Assembly: GCA_014239455.1 (NCBI GenBank)
Contig: JAAZYV010000018.1
Location: forward strand, 62,001-126,000
From: Paracoccaceae bacterium
GTDB lineage: Bacteria > Pseudomonadota > Alphaproteobacteria > Rhodobacterales > Rhodobacteraceae
Length of the DNA stretch: 64,000 nucleotides
Direction: 5' to 3'
The translations under genes and the position numbers were made by a program. Under the pieces are notes generated by a model. That model had not been told where the DNA came from, searched no databases, and saw only the letters and a list, made by a program, of their open reading frames with translations. Every line of letters starts with the position of its first letter. Positions within the stretch are counted from its first letter, which is position 1. Below, one piece after another: positions 1-12,565 of this stretch.

Positions 1-1
1 T

Positions 2-343
2 TCTGATGAACTTGAAGTAACCGGAATGAGTGAGTTAGCACAAATAGCAATCGTCATTAAGAAAATTCTGAAAGACATTCCGGAGAATATAGATTGGATT
101 CTTAGGGTAGATGGACACACAGATAAAACTAAGTTTTTATCTGAAGTTAATTTTAAAGATAATTGGGAGTTAAGTCAGGCAAGAGCCTTGTCTGTGGTAA
201 GGTATTTTGTTTATCAAGAAGGCTTGCCTGCAAGGCGTTTTGCTGCCGCCGGATTTGGTGAATTCCAACCTATTGATCTTGGTGATACTAAGGATTCGCT
301 AGCCCGAAACCGAAGAATAGAAATTAAGCTAACAGAACGATAG
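2..343 (+). CDS. OmpA-family C-terminal (peptidoglycan-binding) domain protein, 5' end outside window
   Basis: Frame is open to the window edge (SDELEVTGMSEL...); VDGHTD...LSQARALSV...AAAGFGEFQP...NRRIEI pattern of OmpA/MotB C-terminal domains; ends TAG. Confidence 0.8.
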   Translation, partial: SDELEVTGMSELAQIAIVIKKILKDIPENIDWILRVDGHTDKTKFLSEVNFKDNWELSQARALSVVRYFVYQEGLPARRFAAAGFGEFQPIDLGDTKDSLARNRRIEIKLTER

Positions 344-371
344 TCCATGCAGTTTTCTTGAGAGCTTTACA

Positions 372-2693
372 TTATTTTGCCGTTAGAAGCGGTGGAGGTT
401 TGGTTGAGGAAAGCCTGGGTTTATCTGGTGGGGAGATATCCAAATGGATAGCACCATTTTTGATGCATACTTTCACTAACCCCCCCTTGGTAAGTTTTCC
501 AAATAACAAATCTTCAGCAAGAGGTTTTTTTATGCAATCCTGGATTAATCTGGAAAGTGGACGTGCCCCCATTTTCTCGTCATATCCATTTTTTGCTAAC
601 CATTCCGAGGCTTTAATGTTCAATTCGAATGTAACATTCTTGTCCATAAGTTGAGCCTCTAATTGGAGAATAAATTTTTCCACAACTCTCATTATGACTG
701 GTTTTGATAAAGTAGCAAAGCTGATTACTGCATCAAGTCTATTTCGAAATTCTGGGCTGAAGGTTTTCTCTATTGCCTTTGTATCCTCTCCCTCCCTTCT
801 ATCTCTGCCAAAGCCCATGGCGGAGCTAGCTTGTTCTATTGCTCCAGCATTTGAAGTCATGATCAAAACTACATTCCTAAAATCTACTGGCCTTCCATTA
901 TGATCAGTCAATTTTCCATGATCCATTACTTGTAATAAGATATTAAAAATATCTGGGTGCGCTTTTTCTATTTCATCTAACAGTAAAATTGAGTGAGGAT
1001 GTTGATCTATTTTGTCTGTAAGTACGCCTCCTTGATCAAAACCAACATATCCTGGGGGGGCCCCTATCAGTCGGGAAACGGCATGTTTTTCCATATATTC
1101 TGACATATCAAACCTAATAAGCTCTACCCCAAGACAATCTGCTAGTTGTCTTGCTACCTCGGTTTTTCCTACACCTGTGGGCCCAGAAAAGAGGTAGTTG
1201 CCAATAGGTTTTTCTGGTTCTCTTAGGCCTGCTCTCGCTAGCTTGATAGCTGATGTTAAAGCATCAATTGCCTTGTCCTGTCCAAAAACCACTCGTTTTA
1301 AAGAGCTATCAAGATTAGATAACATTTCAGCATCTGTTTTTGAAACGCTTTTTGGGGGGATTCGTGCAATTTTCGCTACAACAGTCTCAATTTCCCTAAC
1401 TCCAATTGTCTTTTTTCTTTTTTTCTCAGGTTGCAGCATTTGTGCCGCACCCGCCTCATCTATTACATCTATTGCTTTGTCTGGTAGTTTCCTATCGTGA
1501 ATGTGTTTGATAGATAGATCGATCGAAGCTTTAATAGCTTCAGCAGTATATCTAGTGTCATGATGTTCTTCAAAATATTGTTTTAAACCATGAACTATTG
1601 CAATTGCCTGGTCTGGTGTAGGTTCTTCTATGTCAATCTTTTGAAACCTTCTCGCAAGAGCTCTATCTTTCTCAAAATGTTGTCTGTATTCCTTGTAAGT
1701 TGTTGAACCCATGCACTTAAGATTCCCAGACTGGAGGGAAGGTTTAAGCAAATTTGAAGCATCCATGGCACCTCCGGTAGTGGCACCAGCGCCAATCACC
1801 GTATGGATTTCGTCAATGAAAAATACCGCATTTGGGTGTTCTTCCAACTCTTTGAGAACATTCTTCAGTCTTTCCTCAAAATCGCCCCTATATCTTGTTC
1901 CTGCTAATAGGGCTCCCATATCCAAAGAGAAAATTGTTGCTTGTGACAGGACTTTTGGCGTCTCCCCATTGACAATTTGCCTTGCTAGACCTTCTGCAAT
2001 AGCAGTTTTACCTACGCCTGGGTCTCCTACAAGGATGGGATTATTCTTTCTACGTCTGCAAAGAACTTGGATACATCTTTCAATTTCCTTATCTCGTCCA
2101 ATTAGAGGATCGATTTTACCTTCCTTAGCACTCTCGTTCAGATTTATGCAAAATTTGGTTAAAGCAGACTCTTTTTCTGATTTTTCATCATCAGTTGTGT
2201 CCTCAATTTCATCATTAACTCCTGAAATTCTTTTATCCTCTGAAAAATTAGGATTTTTTGCTACTCCATGAGCTATAAAGTTAACAGCGTCGTATCTTGT
2301 CATTTCTTGTTCTTGTAAAAAAAACGCCGCATTACTCTCTCTTTCAGCAAATATTGCAACTAAAACATTTGCTCCTGTAACTTCGTTTCTCCCTGAACTT
2401 TGCACATGTATTGCTGCTCTTTGTATTACCCTCTGGAACCCAGTTGTTGGTACCGATTCTGTACCTTCGACTTGGCTAACCAGGTTTCCAAGCTCATTTT
2501 TAATAAATTCCTAAACGGATTTACGGAGCTTTTCTAACTCTACGTTACAAGCTCTCATGACTTGTGATGCATCAGGTTCATCTAAAAGGGCTAACAGTAA
2601 ATGTTCCAGTGTTGTTAGCTCATGCTGATGCTCATTAGCAATCCCTAGAGCTGAGTGGATACAATTTTCTAACGATTTGGAAAAAGACGGCAT
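372..2693 (-). CDS. clpA: ATP-dependent Clp protease ATP-binding subunit ClpA, interrupted by an in-frame TAG at 2511-2513
   Basis: ORF 2511..2693 gives the ClpA N-domain start (LENCIHSALGIANEHQHELTTLEHLLLALLDEPDA); the same frame continues after TAG as EFIKNELGNLVSQVEG...IQRAAIHVQSSGRNEVTGANVLVAIFAERESNAAFFL into both AAA+ modules (GDPGVGKTAIAEGLA, GPTGVGKTEVARQLA). Confidence 0.9.
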
Positions 2694-3017
2694 TCTAACA
2701 CCAATTAAATAATTATAACAATTCTATCAACCTTCACCTTATCAACAAATTCCATAAATTTTCACCTAAAATCCATATTGAACTCAATTCTTTTGGAACA
2801 TGTGACTTAGCAATCATTTTTTATGTCCTTTGCGCTTAGTAATCAAGTAAAGACTTTGTTAACTTTCAATTTCGTTAATAGCTTTTATTTAAACAAACCT
2901 CAATTTCTGAGCTCAGGGGAGCAAAAATCCTCTGCAGAAAGGATGCCAAGTAAAAAACTGTTCTAATAAAAAGCTATCAATTGCTATAGATTTTTTAGTT
3001 TAGCAAGGATTTACCGA

Positions 3018-3785
3018 CTAAAAAATGTCTCTCCTACTTCTCAATTCGGCCAAAACATTGGCACTTTTATGCTGACCCATTCCCAAAAGTCTTTTTAAAT
3101 CGAGGTTTCCCGATCTCAAAAAGGGATTGGTGTCTAACTCGGATTCAATTGTACTAGGAACTGTGGGAAAACCATTCGACCTTAGCTCTCTGATCAGGGA
3201 AGCTCTTTCTTGGAGTTTTTTATTGTTGGGATCTATAGAGAGGGCAAATTGGGCATTTTTTTCACTGTATTCATGTCCACTATAAATTTTAGTTTGAGGT
3301 GGAAGTCGGCAAAATTTTTGCAATGTGTCCCACATAATTTCGGGGCTACCTTCAAAAAGTCGCCCACATCCGAGTGTCATTAAGGAATCTCCCGAAAAAA
3401 TAGAAGATAGTTCTTTGGAGTATAAGGCTATGTGCCCAATAGTGTGCCCGTATACTTCCATCACCAAGAATTCTATATTACCTAGGTAAAAGTTGTCGTT
3501 TTCTTTTAGTTCTGCATCCAAGACTGGTAATCTGTTTGCATCTGCAGTCGCGCCGTAAACGCTAGCCTGATATGATCTAAGGAGGTTTCCTAAACCTGCG
3601 ACATGATCAGAATGATGGTGGGTTAAGACTATCTTGTCCAAATCCCAGGCCTTTTTTTCTAAAACTTTGATGATAGGTTTTGCTTCAGGAACATCTATGA
3701 GACAGGTTTTGTTTTCGGCTGGGTTGTGAATGAGGTAGGCATAATTGTCTTCAAGACAAGGTACTGTTGCAATCTCTATTGTCAC
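3018..3785 (-). CDS. gloB: Hydroxyacylglutathione hydrolase (glyoxalase II)
   Basis: Metallo-beta-lactamase motif THHHSDHVAG, FSGDSLMTLGCGRLFEG, SGHEYSEKNAQFA. Confidence 0.92.
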   Translation of the reverse strand: MTIEIATVPCLEDNYAYLIHNPAENKTCLIDVPEAKPIIKVLEKKAWDLDKIVLTHHHSDHVAGLGNLLRSYQASVYGATADANRLPVLDAELKENDNFYLGNIEFLVMEVYGHTIGHIALYSKELSSIFSGDSLMTLGCGRLFEGSPEIMWDTLQKFCRLPPQTKIYSGHEYSEKNAQFALSIDPNNKKLQERASLIRELRSNGFPTVPSTIESELDTNPFLRSGNLDLKRLLGMGQHKSANVLAELRSRRDIF

Positions 3786-3868
3786 TTTATTTTTCCTTCA
3801 GAATAAGTATTAATTTGATGGTTATTAATGTAACTTGTTATGGGATAAAGCCAAGCAGTTAATATGGT

Positions 3869-4687
3869 TTGAATAAATTTGAAATGGGGTGTGAGGTGCT
3901 TTTAGCTTTCTCAGACATTCAGACTTTCTACTCAAAAACAGAGCTAGGTTCTATTACTAGCCGGTTTATCAACGATTCGATAAAAGGAATGGATAATTTT
4001 ATCGTCCATGACGCAGAAAGAGAAGTATTGGTAGGTTACGGTTATTCAATACCATATATGAAAACATTAATCCGACCTTTATCACAATCGATGTGTCTGA
4101 TGGGTGAGAAGCAAGGTGCAGTCACATGGCCAAAAAATGTCACCAATAGGACAATGTTGATAGAGCAGTCTCAGTGGCCTTTAGAGTCCGAAACGGCCAA
4201 TATTGTCATGATGGTCCATGGTTTGGAAACTTGTGAAAACCCTAATGAACTTCTTGAAGAGGCATGGCGAGTATTAGTCCCGGAAGGTTATTTGCTGGTG
4301 GTGGTCTCTAATAGGACTGGCTTTTGGGCGAGATCTGATTTGACACCCTTTGGTTATGGAAGACCGTATAGTTGGTCCCAGCTAACTCGATTGCTAGGCG
4401 CAAACAAATTTCAGACCATTGTTTCTCAAGCCTCCCTCTTTACCCCTCCTTCTTCGAGAAAGTTTTTTTTAAAGTCTTCTCCATTGCTAGAGAGAGTTGG
4501 TAAGAAATATGCAACTAAGGTAATGGGAGGAGTAATAATTATGTTAGCAAAAAAACAAATTCATGTACCGACCACTATCAAAATAAGTGATTCAATAAAG
4601 GTTCCTCTTGGTCTTCTTGATAGATTGATTGATCCTAAACCAAAACCATTACCCAATGATCAGGTTCGGTATGATAATAAAAAATAG
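3869..4687 (+). CDS. SAM-dependent methyltransferase (type 11-like)
   Basis: MVHGLETCENPNELLEEAWRVLVPEGYLLVVVSNRTGFWARSD; divergent from gloB; TTG start. Confidence 0.75.
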   Translation: MNKFEMGCEVLLAFSDIQTFYSKTELGSITSRFINDSIKGMDNFIVHDAEREVLVGYGYSIPYMKTLIRPLSQSMCLMGEKQGAVTWPKNVTNRTMLIEQSQWPLESETANIVMMVHGLETCENPNELLEEAWRVLVPEGYLLVVVSNRTGFWARSDLTPFGYGRPYSWSQLTRLLGANKFQTIVSQASLFTPPSSRKFFLKSSPLLERVGKKYATKVMGGVIIMLAKKQIHVPTTIKISDSIKVPLGLLDRLIDPKPKPLPNDQVRYDNKK

Positions 4688-4860
4688 AATAAGACTTTTG
4701 ACGACAGGTAGATAGTTTGGTTTTTTCTAACATGTGGAAAATATTGTGTTTCTTTAAATACTGCACTTGCATGGAGGTTATCGCTCTGATATCACGTCGT
4801 TGTGGCCTGGCCAGTCTTTTATTGACTAGCCGATTATGAGTAACTAGATTTATCTGACTA

Positions 4861-5439
4861 GTGGTAGGAGAGATTAAGTTGGGTACAGATACTTCCTTAA
4901 CGATGGACGCTGCATTCAGATATGCAAATGCTTTGTTTCATTTGGGCAAAGAAAACAAATCTGTTGAACAGTATGAGAAGGATTTGGATAAACTGTTAGA
5001 GCTAGTTAAGAAGGTTGAAAATTTGTCAGATTTCATAAAATCTCCCCTCTATTCTGGGGATATACAAATAAATGTCATGCAGAGTATTGGAAAAAAACTA
5101 GGTCTGTCAGTAGATGTTACTAGTACGGTACTATTAATGGCGTCTAAGAGGAGATTATTTGCTTTGAAGAAAATGATAGCGCACTTCAAAGGACTTTGTA
5201 GACAGCATAGAAATGAGATAATAGTTGAGGTTTCCAGCGCATTCGAGTTGACTGATGTTTTACAGAAAAAGATCAAGAAAACTATCAGTGCCAATATTGA
5301 CAGGGAAGTAGTTATTAAATCAAACTGTGATCCAGGGCTTCTGGGAGGCCTGGTTGTAAAAATAGGATCGAAGATGATAGATACATCGATAAGAGCAAAA
5401 ATGATTAAACTTAGAAATAATTTGAAAGAGGTTGGATAA
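4861..5439 (+). CDS. atpH: F1F0 ATP synthase subunit delta
   Basis: [14 protein letters not shown]...[32 protein letters not shown]; first gene of atpHAGDC; GTG start. Confidence 0.93.
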   Translation: MVGEIKLGTDTSLTMDAAFRYANALFHLGKENKSVEQYEKDLDKLLELVKKVENLSDFIKSPLYSGDIQINVMQSIGKKLGLSVDVTSTVLLMASKRRLFALKKMIAHFKGLCRQHRNEIIVEVSSAFELTDVLQKKIKKTISANIDREVVIKSNCDPGLLGGLVVKIGSKMIDTSIRAKMIKLRNNLKEVG

Positions 5440-6977
5440 TGAGCATCCAAGCAGCAGAAATTTCTTCAATATTGAAGGAACAAATTAAAAATTTCGGAAA
5501 AGAAACTGAAGTTGCCGAGGTAGGCAGAGTATTGTCTGTTGGAGATGGCATAGCCAGGGTTTTTGGCCTGGAAAATGTACAAGCTGGTGAGATGGTAGAA
5601 TTTCCCGGTAACATAAGAGGTATGGCTCTCAATCTAGAGATTGACAATGTTGGGGTTGTTATTTTCGGTTCTGATAGAGATATAAAAGAAGGCGATCTGG
5701 TCAAAAGAACTGAAGCTATAGTCGATGTCCCAGTTGGAGACGAACTTCTGGGAAGAGTGGTAGACGGTTTAGGAAATCCTCTAGATGGGAAAGGTCCCAT
5801 AAAGACGACAAAAAGATCGGTTGCTGACGTTAAAGCCCCTGGAATTATACCACGAAAGTCAGTTCATGAGCCAATGGCAACAGGGTTGAAGTCAGTAGAT
5901 TCGTTGATTCCAATAGGCAGAGGCCAAAGGGAATTAATTATTGGTGACCGGCAAACAGGAAAAACGGCAGTTGCGCTGGATGCTATTCTAAACCAAAAAT
6001 CTTATAATGAAGCAGCCGGAAAAGATGAGAGTAAGAAATTATACTGCGTGTATGTAGCTATAGGACAAAAAAGATCAACGGTAGCACAACTTGTTAAAAA
6101 ATTAGAAGAAAGTGGTGCCTTAGAATATACAATTGTTGTGGCAGCAACAGCCTCTGACCCGGCACCGATGCAGTTTTTGGCTCCATATGCAGCGACATCA
6201 ATGGCAGAACATTTTAGAGACAACGGTCGTCATGCATTAATTATATACGACGACTTGTCTAAGCAAGCTGTGGCTTACCGGCAGATGTCCCTTCTATTAA
6301 GACGCCCACCAGGCCGGGAAGCTTATCCTGGGGATGTTTTTTATTTGCACTCAAGACTATTAGAGCGTTCTGCAAAGTTAAACGAGGATCATGGAGCGGG
6401 TTCTTTGACAGCTCTTCCAATAATTGAGACCCAAGGAGGGGATGTTTCAGCATTTATCCCGACCAATGTGATTTCTATTACGGATGGCCAGATATTTTTG
6501 GAAACAGAATTGTTTTACCAGGGTATTAGACCGGCTGTTAACACGGGATTATCAGTTTCTAGAGTAGGATCTTCAGCTCAAACAAAGGCTATGAAGTCGG
6601 TGGCAGGATCTATTAAGCTAGAATTAGCACAGTATCGAGAAATGGCGGCTTTTGCTCAATTTGGTTCTGATCTTGATGCATCAACTCAAGCCTTGCTCAA
6701 TAGGGGCGCTAGGTTAACCGAAGTGTTAAAGCAGGCGCAATATTCTCCACTTACCAGTGCAGAGCAAGTAGTTGTAATTTATTCAGGTACGGCGGGTTAT
6801 TTAGATGGCATAGATGTAAGCGATGTCACTCGATTTGAGAAGGGTTTGGTTGATCATCTCCGAAGCGATTGCCAGGAACTACTTTCAGACCTTACTAAAA
6901 ATGACCGAAAAGTTGATGGTGAGCTAGAGACTTCTATCAAGGAATCAATTGAGGGTTTCAAGAATAAATTCGCCTAA
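5439..6977 (+). CDS. atpA: F1F0 ATP synthase subunit alpha
   Basis: [19 protein letters not shown]; full-length (512 aa) match to the family; TAATG overlap with atpH. Confidence 0.98.
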   Translation: MSIQAAEISSILKEQIKNFGKETEVAEVGRVLSVGDGIARVFGLENVQAGEMVEFPGNIRGMALNLEIDNVGVVIFGSDRDIKEGDLVKRTEAIVDVPVGDELLGRVVDGLGNPLDGKGPIKTTKRSVADVKAPGIIPRKSVHEPMATGLKSVDSLIPIGRGQRELIIGDRQTGKTAVALDAILNQKSYNEAAGKDESKKLYCVYVAIGQKRSTVAQLVKKLEESGALEYTIVVAATASDPAPMQFLAPYAATSMAEHFRDNGRHALIIYDDLSKQAVAYRQMSLLLRRPPGREAYPGDVFYLHSRLLERSAKLNEDHGAGSLTALPIIETQGGDVSAFIPTNVISITDGQIFLETELFYQGIRPAVNTGLSVSRVGSSAQTKAMKSVAGSIKLELAQYREMAAFAQFGSDLDASTQALLNRGARLTEVLKQAQYSPLTSAEQVVVIYSGTAGYLDGIDVSDVTRFEKGLVDHLRSDCQELLSDLTKNDRKVDGELETSIKESIEGFKNKFA

Positions 6978-7011
6978 ACGGGAGTAAGGTTTCTCATTTG
7001 GAGATTTTAAT

Positions 7012-7896
7012 ATGCCTAATCTTAAAGATCTTAAAATCCGAATAGAAAGTGTTAAATCTACGCGGAAGATAACTAAGGCAATGCAGATGGTTGCGGCAGC
7101 TAAACTTCGTAAAGCACAAGAGGCCGCAGAAGAAGCTCGACCTTATGCTAGCCGGATGACAAAAGTATTGGACAAACTTACTAGTTCAAATTCGGATACA
7201 ACAGCAGGATCACCATTATTAATTGGGACCGGTAAAAGTGAAAAATATCTTGTAATTGTTGCAACTTCTGAAAGGGGTCTTTGTGGAGCTTTTAATTCTT
7301 CCATAGTTAGGTTAGCCAAGGGTCATATATCTAATTTGTTATCAGATGGTAAAAGTATAGAAATACTGACTATAGGTAAGAAGGGTCGAGAGCAATTAAA
7401 ACGTGAGTTTGGTGATTCAATGATAGATCATGTAGATCTTTCAAAAATCAAAAAGATGACCTATGAAGAAGCTTCTATAATCTCAGGAAAGATCTTGGAA
7501 AAATTTTCTAAACGAGATTTTGATGTTGCGATTATCTTCTACAATCAATTTGAGTCAGTAATCTCACAAGTGCCCAAATGTCAGCAGTTAATACCGGTTG
7601 AAAGAAAGGCTGAAACTGATACTGACAGTGAGGTGGAGGAATTGAGTTATTTTTATGAGCCTGATGAACAGGAGATAATAGAAGATCTGTTACCTAAGGC
7701 AATTACCACCAAGATTTTTACAGCTTTGTTAGAAAATGGTGCTTCAGAACAAGGTGCAAGAATGTCAGCTATGGATAATGCGACCAGGAACGCTGGTGAA
7801 ATGATAGATAAACTGACCATCCAGTTTAATAGATCTAGACAGGCAGCAATTACAAACGAATTGATAGAAATTATTTCCGGTGCGGAAGCACTTTAG
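7012..7896 (+). CDS. atpG: F1F0 ATP synthase subunit gamma
   Basis: MPNLKDLKIRIESVKSTRKITKAMQMVAAAKLRKAQ; C-terminal FNRSRQAAITNELIEIISGAEAL. Confidence 0.97.
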   Translation: MPNLKDLKIRIESVKSTRKITKAMQMVAAAKLRKAQEAAEEARPYASRMTKVLDKLTSSNSDTTAGSPLLIGTGKSEKYLVIVATSERGLCGAFNSSIVRLAKGHISNLLSDGKSIEILTIGKKGREQLKREFGDSMIDHVDLSKIKKMTYEEASIISGKILEKFSKRDFDVAIIFYNQFESVISQVPKCQQLIPVERKAETDTDSEVEELSYFYEPDEQEIIEDLLPKAITTKIFTALLENGASEQGARMSAMDNATRNAGEMIDKLTIQFNRSRQAAITNELIEIISGAEAL

Positions 7897-9339
<1,443 letters not shown>

Positions 9340-9349
9340 CAATTTCATT

Positions 9350-9751
9350 ATGACTGAAGATAGATTTAATTTTGAATTGGTTACCCCGGAAAAGGTCTTA
9401 GTTTCCAGAGAGGTGGAATCAGTTTGCATCCCTGGAGTGGAAGGTGATATGACCGTTCTTGCCAATCATTCAGCTCTCGCGACAGCTATAAGACCGGGAT
9501 ATCTAAAAGTCGAAGAATCTGGTAAGTCAGAAACTTACTTTTTGGCTGGCGGATTCGTGGAAATTTCTCAAAAAGAAGTCATTTTACTTGCTGAAAAGGC
9601 TACTTTGGAATCAGATGTTTCTGTTGAAATAATAACAGACTTAATACAAAAGACAGAGCGGGTATTGGAACATGCTTCAGAACTCCAAAAATGTGTTCTC
9701 GCTAAAAAATTGAATGATTTAAAATCCATTAGAGATCAGTTGCAAAAGTAG
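9350..9751 (+). CDS. atpC: F1F0 ATP synthase subunit epsilon
   Basis: FNFELVTPEKVLVSREVESVCIPGVEGDMTVLANHS. Confidence 0.95.
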   Translation: MTEDRFNFELVTPEKVLVSREVESVCIPGVEGDMTVLANHSALATAIRPGYLKVEESGKSETYFLAGGFVEISQKEVILLAEKATLESDVSVEIITDLIQKTERVLEHASELQKCVLAKKLNDLKSIRDQLQK

Positions 9752-9752
9752 C

Positions 9753-10994
9753 GTGTTTGGAGCTAACAGAGCAGTTTTTTTTATTTTCGTTACAGTTGTT
9801 TTAGATATCAGCGGTCTAATGATCATTTTTCCGATAATGCCTGATATTCTTCGCTTAGTGGGTAAACTGACAATATCTGATGCGGCAGTATGGGGTGGGA
9901 TCTTATATGCTTCATATGCCCTGATGCAATTTTTATTTTCTCCAATTATAGGAAATTTGTCTGATGCGTTTGGTCGCAGACCTGTCATTCTAGCGGCATT
10001 GGTTTTAATGGCTTTGGATTACCTTATCTTAGGTTTTGCTTCTGTGCTTTGGATTTTTGTCATTGGAAGAATGGTTGGTGGTATAGCGGGTGGAACGGTA
10101 CCAACTGCCTTTGCTTACTTAGCAGATAAATCTACCTCAGAAAATAAAGCCAAAAATTTTGGTCTTGTTGGGGCGGCATTTGGGGTAGGCTTTGTCCTTG
10201 GGCCATTCATGGGAGGTATATTAGGCGAGATCGATTTTCGTCTACCATTTTTTTCCTCTGCTGGAATATCTTTTCTTACTTTTTTACTTTGTTTCTTTTA
10301 TTTACCTGAATCCCTTGATACTGCGAAAAGAAGAAAATTTCGATTTAGGGACTTGAACCCTTTCGCTTCATTAAGGAAGGCTTTTCTCTTTCGAGATTTA
10401 AGAATAATGTTTTTGTGTTTTTTTATTATAAGTCTTGCTCATTGGGTATACCCAGCAATTTGGAGCTTTTGGAGTAAGGAAGTTTTTAACTGGGGTCCTG
10501 GATTAATAGGAGTTTCTTTGGCTTGCTATGGACTAGGTGTGGCTTTTGTACAAGGCTTTGTAATTCGCATGAGGTTTGTTAATCATTTAGGGCCTAAAAA
10601 AGTGGTTGTTTTCTCTTTAGTTATAGGTGCTATTGCTTTGACTGGATTTGGCTTTGCTAATGCGGCCTGGATGGTTTTTGCATTGATTCCTATAGCGGTA
10701 ATGTCAGAACTTATGAACCCCACTCTTGATAGTTTTGTTTCCAATCAAGTCTCAGACACTAAACAAGGTTTGTTACAAGGGATACTTTCTAGCATCAATG
10801 CTATTACTTCTGTAATTAGCCCATTGATGATGACCTTATTATTCAAGCTTGGAACAATTTATGAAGGAAATCTTTATATTCCAGGGGTGCCATTTTTATT
10901 TGCTGCCATGTTGTTATTAGCAATCATTTATCCTTTATTCAAATCAATGAAATCCCTAGAAAAGGATCCCGAATTGAGAGAGAAATTAATATAA
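9753..10994 (+). CDS. MFS transporter, TetA/multidrug-type
   Basis: About 12 hydrophobic segments; GNLSDAFGRRPVILAAL motif typical of TetA-like MFS proteins; GTG start. Confidence 0.85.
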   Translation: MFGANRAVFFIFVTVVLDISGLMIIFPIMPDILRLVGKLTISDAAVWGGILYASYALMQFLFSPIIGNLSDAFGRRPVILAALVLMALDYLILGFASVLWIFVIGRMVGGIAGGTVPTAFAYLADKSTSENKAKNFGLVGAAFGVGFVLGPFMGGILGEIDFRLPFFSSAGISFLTFLLCFFYLPESLDTAKRRKFRFRDLNPFASLRKAFLFRDLRIMFLCFFIISLAHWVYPAIWSFWSKEVFNWGPGLIGVSLACYGLGVAFVQGFVIRMRFVNHLGPKKVVVFSLVIGAIALTGFGFANAAWMVFALIPIAVMSELMNPTLDSFVSNQVSDTKQGLLQGILSSINAITSVISPLMMTLLFKLGTIYEGNLYIPGVPFLFAAMLLLAIIYPLFKSMKSLEKDPELREKLI

Positions 10995-10995
10995 T

Positions 10996-12036
10996 TTATG
11001 CCTTCTTTTTTCTCTCATAATGATATTTAGGGTAATAAGGCTTATAAATTGGACTTAATCTTTCGCTATCAAATAGTGAAGAAACTGAATTCCCATGAGC
11101 AATATTCAAGACGGCTTGTGCAAATAGGGGTGCTGTCGGTATAAGCCTTATTTTTTTACTATCCTTGACTTTAGAAATTATGCTTATTGAATCACAAACA
11201 ACAAGAGAGCTAAGGCACGAACTTTCAATTCTCTTTATTGCAGGATCTGAGAACACTCCATGAGAGATATAAGCATGCACTTGACTAGCACCTCTATCTA
11301 TTAATAGGTCTGCTGCTTTAACTAGGGTTCCTGCTGTATCGCAAATATCATCCACAATTAAGCAAATCTTATTCTTTACGTCTCCAATAACAGTCATCGA
11401 TGTTACTTCCCCTGGTTGGTTTCGTCTTTTGTCGACTATTGCTAAGTCTGCATTTATTCTTTCTGCCAGTCCTCGTGCTCTGGCAACTCCGCCCACATCT
11501 GGTGAGATGACGGTAATCATATCTGGATCATCAAAATTGTGGAATATATCTAATGCAAAGATTGGGGAGGCATACAGGTTGTCGACTGGAATATCAAAAA
11601 AACCTTGTATTTGCGCCGAATGTAAATCTAGTGTTAGGACACGTTCTATCCCGGCACCTGTCAATAAGTTAGCGATGAGCTTAGCGCTTATAGGGGTCCT
11701 TGCTTTAGTTCGCCTATCTTGTCTGGCGTAGCCGAAATATGGAATTACAGCAGTTATTCTTTTTGCACTGGATCTTCTTAGTGCATCAGTGATTATTAAA
11801 AGTTCCATCAGATTATCATTTGCTGGATTTGAAGTGGATTGTATTACAAACATGTCTTCATTTCTCACATTTTCATACACCTCAACAAAAATTTCCTGGT
11901 CGTTAAATTGTTCAACGCGACCTTTCACCAGGTTTATTTGTGTCTTACTAAGTGAACTTACCCAGCTCGCTATACCTTTAGACAGGGTAAGATTAGAATT
12001 ACCTGAAATAAGTTTCGGTTGGACTACTTCACTCAT
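10996..12036 (-). CDS. prs: Ribose-phosphate pyrophosphokinase
   Basis: PYFGYARQDRRTKARTPISAKLIANLL, DLHSAQIQGFFDIPVDNLYA, VDDICDTAGTLVKAADLL. Confidence 0.95.
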   Translation of the reverse strand: MSEVVQPKLISGNSNLTLSKGIASWVSSLSKTQINLVKGRVEQFNDQEIFVEVYENVRNEDMFVIQSTSNPANDNLMELLIITDALRRSSAKRITAVIPYFGYARQDRRTKARTPISAKLIANLLTGAGIERVLTLDLHSAQIQGFFDIPVDNLYASPIFALDIFHNFDDPDMITVISPDVGGVARARGLAERINADLAIVDKRRNQPGEVTSMTVIGDVKNKICLIVDDICDTAGTLVKAADLLIDRGASQVHAYISHGVFSDPAIKRIESSCLSSLVVCDSISIISKVKDSKKIRLIPTAPLFAQAVLNIAHGNSVSSLFDSERLSPIYKPYYPKYHYERKKKA

Positions 12037-12124
12037 CTATATTCCCCTGATTTCAGATAGTTTTGACTTTCAGCATCATAGCTAAAGGTGTACCTTTATA
12101 GCAAGTTATATCGAACAAATAAGC

Positions 12125-12565
12125 TCAGCTTTCAGCAATAAAATTTTCATAATCCTCTTCTGCCACAAACAGTTCGTTTATAGCCAAATTTTGGATTGAG
12201 TTTCCAGTTATATGGACACTATCGCAATCTTTGCTATTAAGGTGGTGCCAGTTAGGCAAATCTTTTTTTTCATTTACGAGACGATAAGCGCATGAATTTG
12301 GTAACCATTTCACCACTTGTTTAAGATTGTCAGGGGTCAAAATAAGGCAATCATGCTTTTTTTTCTTTCTGGAATTATAGACTTTGCATTTACAAGTTTT
12401 TGTATTGAGAAATTGACAAGCCAGGCTAGTGTAAAATGGAATTGATTGGGCATTATTTTGTAGCTTAATCAAACAACACTTTCCACATCCATCGCAAATT
12501 GCTTCCCACTCTTCATTGGTTAATAGTTCTACTGGTATATTTTTCCAAAAGTCTTTTCTCATCAC
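12125..12565 (-). CDS. YcgN-family cysteine cluster protein (UPF0260)
   Basis: EEWEAICDGCGKCCLIKL...CQFLNTKTCKCKVYNSRKKKKHDCLILTPDNL. Confidence 0.88.
   Translation of the reverse strand: MMRKDFWKNIPVELLTNEEWEAICDGCGKCCLIKLQNNAQSIPFYTSLACQFLNTKTCKCKVYNSRKKKKHDCLILTPDNLKQVVKWLPNSCAYRLVNEKKDLPNWHHLNSKDCDSVHITGNSIQNLAINELFVAEEDYENFIAES

Noticed and set aside
1711-2271. 186-aa ORF on the plus strand
   Set aside because: Entirely antisense to clpA with no family signature; a shadow ORF of a conserved gene.
4809-4833. Hairpin GGCCAGTC...GACTAGCC upstream of atpH
   Set aside because: One internal mismatch and no T-tract; too weak to call a regulatory element.
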